Assembly: GCA_023392635.1 (NCBI GenBank)
Contig: JAEVYS010000006.1
Span: 25,113 to 89,112 of the forward strand
Length of the DNA stretch: 64,000 nucleotides
Source: Actinomycetes bacterium
Lineage (GTDB): Bacteria > Actinomycetota > Actinomycetes > Propionibacteriales > Propionibacteriaceae
Direction: 5' to 3'
Below the pieces are notes generated by a model. That model was not told where the DNA came from. It saw only the letters and a list, made by a program, of their open reading frames with translations, and searched no databases. Position 1 is the first letter of the stretch, and each line of letters begins with the position of its first letter. Both the position numbers and the translations under genes were made by a program. Positions 52,611 to 60,906 of this stretch are shown here, piece by piece.

Positions 52611-55600
52611 TCACGCACGGTCGGTGTAGAACCATCGGTCCTCACCGAGGGGCTCGGGCACCCGTACCGCCCGGTACAGACGACTCACCTCGTGGGGTGC
52701 GAGCACGGAAACGCGAGGTTTGCCGGTGCGGACCCATATCTCTCGGTCATCCTCGAAGAATCGCTGCCTTACTGCGGCGCTTCGGGTATCCCAACCCGTC
52801 AGCTTCCGCATGGCTCGGCAGGGGGGCGCGTCGGCGGCCAACGCAGCCGCGAAGACGTGGTCAATGTCTAGGACTTTGTGCCCAGAGTCCCGTGCCCATT
52901 CAGCCGCGCGGACCACCGTCGCTACGAGCTCCTCTTCAATGCTGCAATTGTTGGCCTTGACGTCGCGCCGAAGAAGAGCTTTGATTGTGCGAATCGCGCT
53001 GAAACGGAACCAGATGCCCAGCCTGTTGAGGATTGGAAGCCCGTCACACGTGCCGTAAACGGCGAGATATCCCATTAGGTCTTCAAAGTCAACCGTCGCC
53101 CCCGCCCGGCTTCCCCATGAAGCTGCCTGGTCTATGCCTTCGATCACGTTCTCGGAAATCCAAAACGAAGTGAGATCGCTGCCTAGGCCGGCATCTTCCA
53201 GTGTGCCCATCAGTTGCAGACCTGCCCAGCGAAGGGGGACCGCCGACTTATCACCCGAGCGCCATCGGGATAGCATGCCTAGCTGTAGTTCAGATAGGAC
53301 GGAGCGCAGCGGAACGCCCCCACTGATACCGCCTAGAACCGACAGGTCGACTTCAGCGTTGTCGGGGATGGGGTAAGCAGTCACCAAAGCTACCTGCGCG
53401 CCAGCTCGAATCAAAGAAACACCAAGCACAGACCACTCACCGCGCTGAACCCTGCCGACATCTGCGCTCTCACAAGCTAACGCCACCACCTGTCTTGGCA
53501 TCGGGAAGTTGCGCAACTCGCCGACTAGATCCGCTGGAGCGACGAACCACTTGGGCACACCGGAACGCAGGGGGGACAACGCAAGTACTGTTTCGTCATC
53601 GACGAGCGCCGTGTGGCAAGCAAGAACGAGCGTTGAATCGTAGGGCGCCTGTCTGAGCATTGCACTCAGTCGAGCCTTCGGCTCCGGCTCTCCTGCGCCA
53701 ACTACCTTGGTTCCCTCCGGCAGCCGTTTGTGAAGCTGCTCGGCTTCAGGTAGGTCTCCGCCCGGGTCGACCACGGCCACTGATACAGGACATCCCACCT
53801 CTTGCGGGAAGGGTGACCTGGCCTTGGTTACAAGTGAGGCGGGAGGGGCTATGACGATGTCGCACATCTCAACCAAGCGCTTGTTCATCACGACAACCCA
53901 CGCCCACGGCACGTTGGCGAGTTCGGGAGCAAGCGACATAGCTATTGTGCTCCTCTCGGACTCTGTCGCTAGCATCCGCCTCAGGGGCGGAGGGATGATC
54001 GATCCGGCCAAGACGGCGAGCTCGACCTCCGCATCGGAGGAGCGCCCTGCCAAGACGCTTCTGCTGACGCGGCGATTCCTCATCGCGAGCGTTTCTTGCG
54101 GTTGGGACGTGGGGAGATGAGGCGCAAGCGCATCGAGAATGCTCTTGATCTGCTCCATCGGAATTGATCCACCTGAAAGACCCTGGTCTCGGTTCTCCGG
54201 CACAGTCACCCAATACAGTGATCCATGCGAGGCGTAGGTTGCCCACCACCAGCCACCAGCGCCGGCCGTCTCTTTGATGACTTCCTCAAGGTCCACGATA
54301 CGAGGCCTACTACCAGCTCGAAACTGGCTCTGAGCGAAGAGCGAGCGCCCGCGCACACGTAGCGCGGTTGGCCGAAGCTGTTCATGAGTCTCGCCAAGCT
54401 GAAGGCGAGCAGCTTCAATCACTTCAGCCAGAAGGCCCCAATCCTGGCGTTGACAGGCCTCCTCCAGCAGCTTGCCAAGACAACGTTCGAACTGTAACCA
54501 CCAGGAGGCCCGGTCGGAGGCGTCGAGCAACTCATGCCTGAACACGTCTAGTGAAGCGAGTGCCTGTACTCGCAGAAGAAGAACATCCTCCGTCGACTCA
54601 CCGAGAATCCCCCGGAGTCGGTTGGCCCCCGCTTCTGCAAACCAGGCTACTTCAGAGGGAGGAAGCAGTTCGACGATTGTGATGAGGGCATCGCTTGCTA
54701 CCCCGAAGGCGGAAACCGCACTCGCCGCACTTTCGTGACTTGGCTCGCCATCAATCCCATTACGCATCGTGGCCCTGGCCCCGAGCGCGAATTGATAACG
54801 TTCACGGACTAGACGATTCTCGCCAGCCGAACGGCTTTCCCCCTCCCTGTCTCGCAGAAGGCAAAAGTCGCTAATAGTGAATGCTGCGGTAGACGCGAGC
54901 TCAGCGATGGCAGGGCTCTCGGTCGCAACTTCGGCTAACGCCAGATAGCACTCCATTGCACGGACCGCCGAGCGCTGCTGCACGTTAGCGGGCAAGAGTT
55001 CCAGGATTCCGTGAATAACGTCGTCCACTACCGCTCCGCGCGCGTGCATCGCCTGTAGCCGGCAGAGCGCGAGAGTGTGCCCTAAGTCGTCCAAACGAGC
55101 ATGATCGACGCTCGCTGGAAGGGAGTCGGACGTCCCATGGAGCAAGTAGCCTGATCTACAAAGCACATACTCCCGCAGTCTGGGGTACAAGCCGGTCGGC
55201 GCCATGCCCACGAGCCGCCTGGCTTGACCGGGTCGGCCCTCCTGAAGATGCGCCAGTGCTGAGAGCAGGTAACCTTCCGGCGATGCGGGCTCATCCCCCG
55301 CTAGCGTCAACAAGGCCCGACCCGCCTGCCCGCGGCGTATGAGGAGAGCGGCGCGCCTCAACTGGCTGCTTCGCAGATGCAAGCAAGCGGTGAGATTGGG
55401 TGGCCTCATATCCCGGCCCCGACGAAGGATCATCGACACAATAGCGACCGTGGCTAGCGAGATGGACGCGCCCTGCCACCACAATCCCGTGACCCAGATT
55501 GCAGTGCCGACCCCGACATACTCAAGCAGCTTGGGCGAGGTGAGCGCGGCCCCCAGGGTCTCAGTTGCGAGGCCCGCCACCACACCGGCCGCGATGGCGT

Positions 55601-56570
55601 TCGTGGACGATGACGTTGCGTATCCGGTCAGTAGCGCCGCACATGCCATGGCCGCCACCACAATCGTCGTCTCTCGAGCACGGACTAGTACGGGATACAC
55701 AGCGGCGGGACGAAGCATTCGGCGTAACTCTCTCGGGAGCGCTGGCCTCGTATCAACAACGCAATGCGAGCCGCAGGCGTATTCACCGACGTGCGCGAAG
55801 CCTCTGACCGCGACCCATGAAAGACCAAGTGCAAGACTCGCGATCGGCTGTCCCAGTGCACTCGTACACAACGCCAGCCACAGAAGCCACGGGAAGCGGA
55901 TGGGCAAGACCCACGGCCGAGTGGTGCCGGTGAACAGCGGCTCAGTACGGTGAAGCGGTTGGGTGGACACCATTCCCAAAAGACCGGCCAGAGCAACCCA
56001 CCACGCCGCGCCCCGGAGAGTAAGGGACACCAGAAGGCAGGCGACGCCGACTCGTGTGGCGACCGACGCCACGGCACAGGCTCGGTCCACCAGCAACGCG
56101 CCGCGCGTGAAGCGAATCATGAACCTGGGCTCACCGGCTGGTTCAGACCCTCCGGTTGGCGCCTCCGGCTCGAGCATTCGTCCTAGCACCCCGTTGCGGG
56201 CTTCGCTCAGCCCCTCAAGAGTGCCCAGATCGAACGAGTCGGAGATCTTGGCGAGCAGTTCATCAGTGCATGCCCGTGCGGTGATGCCGAGCCCCAACAC
56301 CACATGACCGGACTGCACGACAGGCTGCCCATAGGCCTCAGCAAGCAATTCGGCCGCTTGCCTTACGTGAATCAATTGGTGATGAGCGAAAGGCGGACTG
56401 GGCAAGGCCAAGCCGCCGAGGTCATTGGGGTCGGTCCGCAGTCGAAGCCGCAGCCAGGCTTGGCCTTCCGCTAAACCCAGCGCCTCAACAAGCCGATCGC
56501 GCTCCGGCTGCCCTGGTGGACCGCTAGACGTCATTGAGACTAAGCGCAGCGCTGCCTCTGACCACTCCAT
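52611..56570 (-). CDS. Membrane-embedded TPR-CHAT peptidase with Clp_N-like terminal regions
   Basis: 1319 aa. Residues about 62-125 resemble a Clp N-terminal helical repeat (VRQAAELLAEAYGQPVVQSG). About 160-385 hold roughly eight membrane helices. About 395-720 are helical, TPR-like. The CHAT domain (about 830-1130) has His986 in LACHTALVDD and Cys1033 in VALACESADVG. About 1215-1262 again resembles Clp_N (VVRAAEWARDSGHKVLDIDH). So a caspase-like protease is tied to the membrane and flanked by peptide- or partner-binding modules. The ATG overlaps the nucleotidyltransferase stop by one base (TAATG). Lower GC than the host. Role inferred: triggered proteolysis in a conflict system. Confidence 0.8.
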   Translation of the reverse strand: MEWSEAALRLVSMTSSGPPGQPERDRLVEALGLAEGQAWLRLRLRTDPNDLGGLALPSPPFAHHQLIHVRQAAELLAEAYGQPVVQSGHVVLGLGITARACTDELLAKISDSFDLGTLEGLSEARNGVLGRMLEPEAPTGGSEPAGEPRFMIRFTRGALLVDRACAVASVATRVGVACLLVSLTLRGAAWWVALAGLLGMVSTQPLHRTEPLFTGTTRPWVLPIRFPWLLWLALCTSALGQPIASLALGLSWVAVRGFAHVGEYACGSHCVVDTRPALPRELRRMLRPAAVYPVLVRARETTIVVAAMACAALLTGYATSSSTNAIAAGVVAGLATETLGAALTSPKLLEYVGVGTAIWVTGLWWQGASISLATVAIVSMILRRGRDMRPPNLTACLHLRSSQLRRAALLIRRGQAGRALLTLAGDEPASPEGYLLSALAHLQEGRPGQARRLVGMAPTGLYPRLREYVLCRSGYLLHGTSDSLPASVDHARLDDLGHTLALCRLQAMHARGAVVDDVIHGILELLPANVQQRSAVRAMECYLALAEVATESPAIAELASTAAFTISDFCLLRDREGESRSAGENRLVRERYQFALGARATMRNGIDGEPSHESAASAVSAFGVASDALITIVELLPPSEVAWFAEAGANRLRGILGESTEDVLLLRVQALASLDVFRHELLDASDRASWWLQFERCLGKLLEEACQRQDWGLLAEVIEAARLQLGETHEQLRPTALRVRGRSLFAQSQFRAGSRPRIVDLEEVIKETAGAGGWWWATYASHGSLYWVTVPENRDQGLSGGSIPMEQIKSILDALAPHLPTSQPQETLAMRNRRVSRSVLAGRSSDAEVELAVLAGSIIPPPLRRMLATESERSTIAMSLAPELANVPWAWVVVMNKRLVEMCDIVIAPPASLVTKARSPFPQEVGCPVSVAVVDPGGDLPEAEQLHKRLPEGTKVVGAGEPEPKARLSAMLRQAPYDSTLVLACHTALVDDETVLALSPLRSGVPKWFVAPADLVGELRNFPMPRQVVALACESADVGRVQRGEWSVLGVSLIRAGAQVALVTAYPIPDNAEVDLSVLGGISGGVPLRSVLSELQLGMLSRWRSGDKSAVPLRWAGLQLMGTLEDAGLGSDLTSFWISENVIEGIDQAASWGSRAGATVDFEDLMGYLAVYGTCDGLPILNRLGIWFRFSAIRTIKALLRRDVKANNCSIEEELVATVVRAAEWARDSGHKVLDIDHVFAAALAADAPPCRAMRKLTGWDTRSAAVRQRFFEDDREIWVRTGKPRVSVLAPHEVSRLYRAVRVPEPLGEDRWFYTDRA

Positions 56571-58039
56571 TAGCGGCTCGCCCGCGTAACTACCTGCCCG
56601 TCCGCACCCACGGCCGCGATCACTATCTCGCCGTCGGTGAACGCAAGAGTGCGCTCCAAATCTTCCACATCTACATAGATTTCCTCCCAGTCCGCGACCA
56701 TCGCTCCGAAGTACTCGCTGGCGAGGACCGGGTCGGCGTCCACTGGAGACGGCAGGTCCCGCCCGACCTGGAACCCAGCGCCGGACGGTTCTAGAGCAAC
56801 TGCGCCAACTCCGAGCGTTGGCCAGTTCGCCGTTGCCGTACCGTCGCGGAAGCGGAAGGGAGCGCTGTCATTGGCGGCGTCCATAAGGATGCTTAAGAAC
56901 CAGCTTGGTAGGCCTGCTCCCCGGAGAGCCGTCACCGCGAGTTGTACCTTGGAGAGCAAGGGCTCGCCGGTGACCGCCTCGTCGAGGGCCCGCTTGAGGT
57001 GAAAGTCCAAACCTCTTGCGGTTGCGTCCACTGTGGATGGCGTTACACCTCGCAAGCCATCCTGATTCTTCTCCAACCACGCCGCGACTTGCGACAGGTT
57101 TGAGTTGGGGAACTTAGCAACGGCCTTTACGACTCTTGCGAGCGCCTTCGGCGCCCACTGGGGAGGCGCTCCCACCGGTATGTCCAGTGGGCGCAGAACC
57201 ACTTTGGACTCGTCCACGCGCCCTCCTGCCCATTCGCGGAGGTCGCGCTGCGTCAAGCCCAAGTCTCCGAGAACGCAGCCAGGGTCGATGATCAACTTCC
57301 GTATTGGATCGTATAGTAGGCCATTCAACGCTAGATCCCGCCAGGCATGGTCCGCCTCCGGATCCCACCCGAAAACAAAATCTCCCGATGAATCATCCAA
57401 GAGAGCCAGCTTGAACGGTGCATATTCCAGGAAATGATCCACCGTCACCCAATCGTTCTTGCCTGTCGCGGGCCCCGGCCCGAGTCGATACGCGTGAACT
57501 ATGGACGATGAGGATATGTTTACGCTGGGTAACCATGCCTTCCGCAGCCCAGCGCGAGTATTCGGCAGGAGCTTCATGGCGCTGAAGCAAATAAGGTCAC
57601 GCAGCAGTCCCGAAGGGGCATCCCCCGCTAAGTCAATGTCACTCACTCGGGTGGCCCCTAAAGCAACATCTCTTACGGCACCCCCCGCGAGGTAGAGCGA
57701 GTAGCCGAACTCCCGAGCGTCCGCGAGAAGTTGCGCGGCCAACCCCGAAACGCGCGAAGACAGGAGTTGGACAAACGCTTCTGCAAGTGAGTCACTGACT
57801 CGGTATGAGTTAACCGCCGGGGGCTCCGATGCGTACGCCAGCGGCATCGCCGCGACCCACTCGTGCGGCGCGACGGCCGCATCCTTCAGTAGCGTCTGGT
57901 CCACCAGGACAGAAGTGCCGTCTGCAGTCCGTCTACCGAGAGTTGTTCCAAGCACTTGGTCAGTCCCTCCCGACGGGACTTTGACCAAGTCGCCTGGATG
58001 CCGTGGTGAAGGCCACCCCTGTTCAATCGCGTCGATCAT
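56570..58039 (-). CDS. CCA-adding/poly(A) polymerase-like nucleotidyltransferase
   Basis: 489 aa. The class II nucleotidyltransferase head is clear: LYLAGGAVRDVALGATRVSD at residues 115-134 with the DxD metal pair Asp134 and Asp136 (DIDLAG). Residues 1-100 are a separate N-terminal region; about 300-380 could be the helical body, and about 400-489 an added domain. A housekeeping CCA enzyme or PcnA would have its RNA-binding C-terminus here, which I do not recognise. It is tightly coupled to the CHAT gene (TAATG). Possible roles: modifying tRNA, a protein or a small nucleotide as signal or toxin. Confidence 0.75.
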   Translation of the reverse strand: MIDAIEQGWPSPRHPGDLVKVPSGGTDQVLGTTLGRRTADGTSVLVDQTLLKDAAVAPHEWVAAMPLAYASEPPAVNSYRVSDSLAEAFVQLLSSRVSGLAAQLLADAREFGYSLYLAGGAVRDVALGATRVSDIDLAGDAPSGLLRDLICFSAMKLLPNTRAGLRKAWLPSVNISSSSIVHAYRLGPGPATGKNDWVTVDHFLEYAPFKLALLDDSSGDFVFGWDPEADHAWRDLALNGLLYDPIRKLIIDPGCVLGDLGLTQRDLREWAGGRVDESKVVLRPLDIPVGAPPQWAPKALARVVKAVAKFPNSNLSQVAAWLEKNQDGLRGVTPSTVDATARGLDFHLKRALDEAVTGEPLLSKVQLAVTALRGAGLPSWFLSILMDAANDSAPFRFRDGTATANWPTLGVGAVALEPSGAGFQVGRDLPSPVDADPVLASEYFGAMVADWEEIYVDVEDLERTLAFTDGEIVIAAVGADGQVVTRASR

Positions 58040-58168
58040 GGCGCGAGTGTTTCAGACGTTGGCACCCATGTTCAGACTGCTCACGGGACGGCCCGCCTCA
58101 CGAGCGTCCGGAACCCGCGAGGGAGACATCGATGAGTTCGCAGGGTCGCCGCCAGCTCTGCCTGCCTG

Positions 58169-59041
58169 TCACCGAGGCGCGCCCCTCATCATTGCGTGCT
58201 TCCATGCCCAGGGGAGGGGCGAATCCCTAACCAGCTCAATCGCCAAGTGGTCAAGATCAGGATATATTACCGCTTCGCGCACTCCGCACGCGTCGAGTTC
58301 CTCTGCGACCCGTGGTGCAGCTGCCGAAAGGATTTCGATTCTCGTCAAGACATGCTGAATTTGCGAGGTCTTTTCCATGGCCTGGCTTTCCGCTCCATGG
58401 ATAGTGAAGCACCCCTGCTGGGCGAACATGCGTATGTCCGTTTCGACGCTGGTCGCAGCGTAAATCTGCGGTTGAATAGCCACCGGCTCGAAACCCTTAC
58501 CGTGAAACTGGTAATCGTAAAACGCCTCCGTGACCAAGGGTGAGAGTACGCCGGACTCGACCGCGCCAACCGTTCCTCCTTCCGCAGGGCAAGTGCACTT
58601 ATTCAGGCCATACGGATCCATCATCCATACGACGGGGGCCTCTTCCGGCGGACGAACGGCCTCGAAGAACTGGGGTAGATATCGTTCGACGGCGAAGAAT
58701 GCCGCCACCAGTGGGGAACGGCTCCAGTCGAGGAGCCTCGTGGGCAGGCCGTGATGCTGCATGAGACTGAGCCACCGAGACCGGTCATTGTAGCCCACGT
58801 CTTTCGCCAGATGCATTGGAGCGCGACTCCTAAAGGCGTGCGTCAGTAGCCTCTCCACACGTTTTCGCTCCTCGCTGGGGATCTGGCGGAAGACGGCGGG
58901 CAAAAGCTCATAGGTGGTGCCCAAACGATGACCTCGGAACCAGTAGCGGTTTCTGCTGGTGCTGCCTTCGACGCCTCCTTGAGCCTGGACGACTGCCTCA
59001 ACGAGTTCGCCCAACGACGTTACCGTTACTGTCCGAACCAC
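58169..59041 (-). CDS. FRG-domain protein
   Basis: 290 aa. The FRG domain is unmistakable: YWFRGHRLGTTYELLPAVFR (Phe35-Arg36-Gly37) and the LMQHHGLPTRLLDWSRSPLV motif with VAAFFAVERY. No other domain, no membrane helix. FRG proteins have no settled biochemistry but are frequent in defence islands and toxin-like loci. GTG start at 59041 with a G-rich ribosome binding site. It lies 130 bases upstream of the nucleotidyltransferase gene on the same strand and may be the first gene of the system. GC is low relative to flanks. Confidence 0.85.
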   Translation of the reverse strand: MVRTVTVTSLGELVEAVVQAQGGVEGSTSRNRYWFRGHRLGTTYELLPAVFRQIPSEERKRVERLLTHAFRSRAPMHLAKDVGYNDRSRWLSLMQHHGLPTRLLDWSRSPLVAAFFAVERYLPQFFEAVRPPEEAPVVWMMDPYGLNKCTCPAEGGTVGAVESGVLSPLVTEAFYDYQFHGKGFEPVAIQPQIYAATSVETDIRMFAQQGCFTIHGAESQAMEKTSQIQHVLTRIEILSAAAPRVAEELDACGVREAVIYPDLDHLAIELVRDSPLPWAWKHAMMRGAPR

Positions 59042-59405
59042 AGCCCCCCCGTCCTACGAAATAGATGTAGCCTTCACCATCCTTGCAGACCAGCGGGCAC
59101 TTAAGCACAAGGAAGCGAGTCCGGCCGCAAGTCCCGCCTGGCGTCGACCGTCTCGATCTCGTCCACGCCGTCCGCCCTATGCTGGGCCGGATCAAACGCC
59201 AGACGAGCCTGCGCACGGCACATAGGCTCGCGGGCGTCACGAGTAACGACGAGAACCGGATCGCTGTGGCTGCTGGTTGGCGCTGACAAGTGGTTCGCTA
59301 CGGCAAGCCAGTACGTCGGCATGATCGCCTGGTTGGGCTTCGTCAACCTCCGCTGATGTCCGCAGATCGGCAAGAGCGCGCGTTCGAGCCTCCAGGATCG
59401 GGAAC
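59042..59405. other. 364-base gap, possibly degraded coding DNA
   Basis: No intact gene. Minus-strand frames contain fragments with protein-like composition (e.g. about 59101-59320 ending in DEIETVDARRDLRPDS, and about 59237-59400 with EARTRALADLRTSAEVDEAQ), in different frames and without starts. This may be the eroded edge of the low-GC insertion next to the HNH gene. Confidence 0.3.
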
Positions 59406-60737
59406 TCAGCGTCGCTGTCGGGTGAGGAAGCGGGTGTGTTGGCGTGGTCGTTGGGTGGGGTCGACGCGTCGGGGTGGGACGACTTCGGGGGCGCCGTCCG
59501 CTCGGAGGCGGATGTGCCAGCGGTCTTCGGGTTCGGGGGTGTGGCTGGGTTCGACGATGCCGTGGTGGTGCGCACAGACGAGTGCCAGGTTCGAAAGGGC
59601 GGTCGGCCCGCCGGCCCACCAAGGCTTGAGGTGGTGCGCGTGGCACGCTTCGGGCGGTTTGGTGCAGCCGGGGAACACACAGCCGCCGTCGCGGTGTTCG
59701 AGGGCGGCCCGGATGGCGGGGGTGACCAGCCGTGCACATCGGCCCACGTCCAGCACCTGGGAGGGCCCGCCGAGCACCACCGGGAGGATGTCGGCGTCGC
59801 ACAGCAGCCGGCGCGCTACCGAGGCCGTGATCGGCTCATCGCGGCCGACCAGCCGCGCGTCCCGGCACTGCTTCACCAGGGTGTCGTAGGACAAGGCCAC
59901 CACGATCCGGGGCCGGTCCCCACCATTGGTCGGCGCCAACGCCTGCTGGGTGTGGTGGTGCACCATCGCCATCAGTGCATCCGCCCGCCGCATTCCCGGC
60001 GTGAGGTACTCCGCGGCCGGATCCGCCGCGTCCAGCCCGCGCTTCTCGGCGGCGGCGTACGCGTCGACGATCCGGATGAGCGGTTCGGCGTCGACCACCG
60101 GCAGGCTCCCCCGCAACAGCACCGAGCCACACCCATCGTTGTGGAACTCCAGGAACCGGGCCGCCCTTGCGGCCCGCAACTCCCGCTCCAGGCGTTTGGC
60201 CTCGAGCTCCTCCGCAGTCTCGGGGGCGACCACGTCCAGCAGGTGCCGCGACAACCGCCGCAACTCCACCGCGTTATGGCTCGCCGCCAGCCCGACCAGA
60301 TGCTCCTGCCCCGCCTCGACCGCTCCCGCTGGAAGGTCGTCGGGCAACTGGGCCAACACCTGGGTGATCGCCTCCGCCTGCCCCGCTGACACCTGGCCCC
60401 CCAACGCGGCCGCTCCCACCTGCGGGAACCGCGAGAGCCCTTCACCCGCCCGCACCAGCCTGGCAGCCTCTCGCGGCGCCAACCGGACGCTCTCCACCAG
60501 CCACGTGGTGGTCGACGTCCGATACTCCCGCCACGCCACCTTGTCCGCCTCGACCCCGGCGGCCAACAACTCCACCCACGCCTGCAGCCGACCGACTGCC
60601 CGCAACCCCGCCGCGAGCAACTCCAGCCGCTCGGCATCACCCGGCAGCCGCAACCGGTCCCCGGTCAACACGTCCAGAGCAGCATCGATCGTCGCCACCA
60701 GCCGGCGATCGTCCAGCCCCACGAACCCCTCACCCAC
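59406..60737 (-). CDS. DUF222/13E12-family HNH endonuclease
   Basis: 443 aa. The N-terminal DUF222 helical region (about 10-330) is followed by an HNH domain: Cys353 and Cys358 (CVFPGC), His368-His369 (CHAHHLKPW), Asn383 (ALSNLAL), Cys388 and His390-392 (CAHHHGIVE). This is the REP13E12-type family, multi-copy in many actinobacteria and suspected to be a mobile or selfish homing-type gene; function unproven. Codon use is back to very high GC. Two TTATCCAC boxes lie upstream of it. It borders the low-GC block on its right. Confidence 0.9.
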   Translation of the reverse strand: MGEGFVGLDDRRLVATIDAALDVLTGDRLRLPGDAERLELLAAGLRAVGRLQAWVELLAAGVEADKVAWREYRTSTTTWLVESVRLAPREAARLVRAGEGLSRFPQVGAAALGGQVSAGQAEAITQVLAQLPDDLPAGAVEAGQEHLVGLAASHNAVELRRLSRHLLDVVAPETAEELEAKRLERELRAARAARFLEFHNDGCGSVLLRGSLPVVDAEPLIRIVDAYAAAEKRGLDAADPAAEYLTPGMRRADALMAMVHHHTQQALAPTNGGDRPRIVVALSYDTLVKQCRDARLVGRDEPITASVARRLLCDADILPVVLGGPSQVLDVGRCARLVTPAIRAALEHRDGGCVFPGCTKPPEACHAHHLKPWWAGGPTALSNLALVCAHHHGIVEPSHTPEPEDRWHIRLRADGAPEVVPPRRVDPTQRPRQHTRFLTRQRR

Positions 60738-60785
60738 TCCCCCACGCTAGAACCCCCCACTGACACTCCGGACCCTTAAAAAGCC

Positions 60786-60825
60786 TTATCCACAAGCACA
60801 AACACACTTCGTGCAGTTATCCACC
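60786..60825. promoter_or_regulatory. Two DnaA-box-like sequences upstream of the 13E12 HNH gene
   Basis: TTATCCACA at 60786-60794 equals the DnaA box consensus, and TTATCCACC at 60817-60825 differs by one base. They sit in the short AT-richer gap between the HNH gene and the divergent MFS gene, spaced 31 bases (about three helical turns). Two boxes do not make an origin. Confidence 0.4.
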
Positions 60826-60841
60826 GCACCCGCACTACCCA

Positions 60842-60847
60842 TTGACA
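60842..60847 (+). promoter_or_regulatory. Candidate -35 box for the MFS gene
   Basis: Perfect TTGACA. A TACGGT about 14 bases on is a possible but close -10; the exact -10 is uncertain. An AAAGGAG ribosome binding site follows at about 60892 before the GTG. Confidence 0.4.
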
Positions 60848-60906
60848 CCGGTCCAGGAGGCTACGGTTCACACTGACGATCCCCGAGACGAAAGGAGCTA
60901 CGCCAG

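Noticed and set aside
60737..60906. Chromosomal or plasmid replication origin
   Set aside because: Only two DnaA-like boxes, no dnaA, dnaN, rep or parAB genes, no AT-rich unwinding region.
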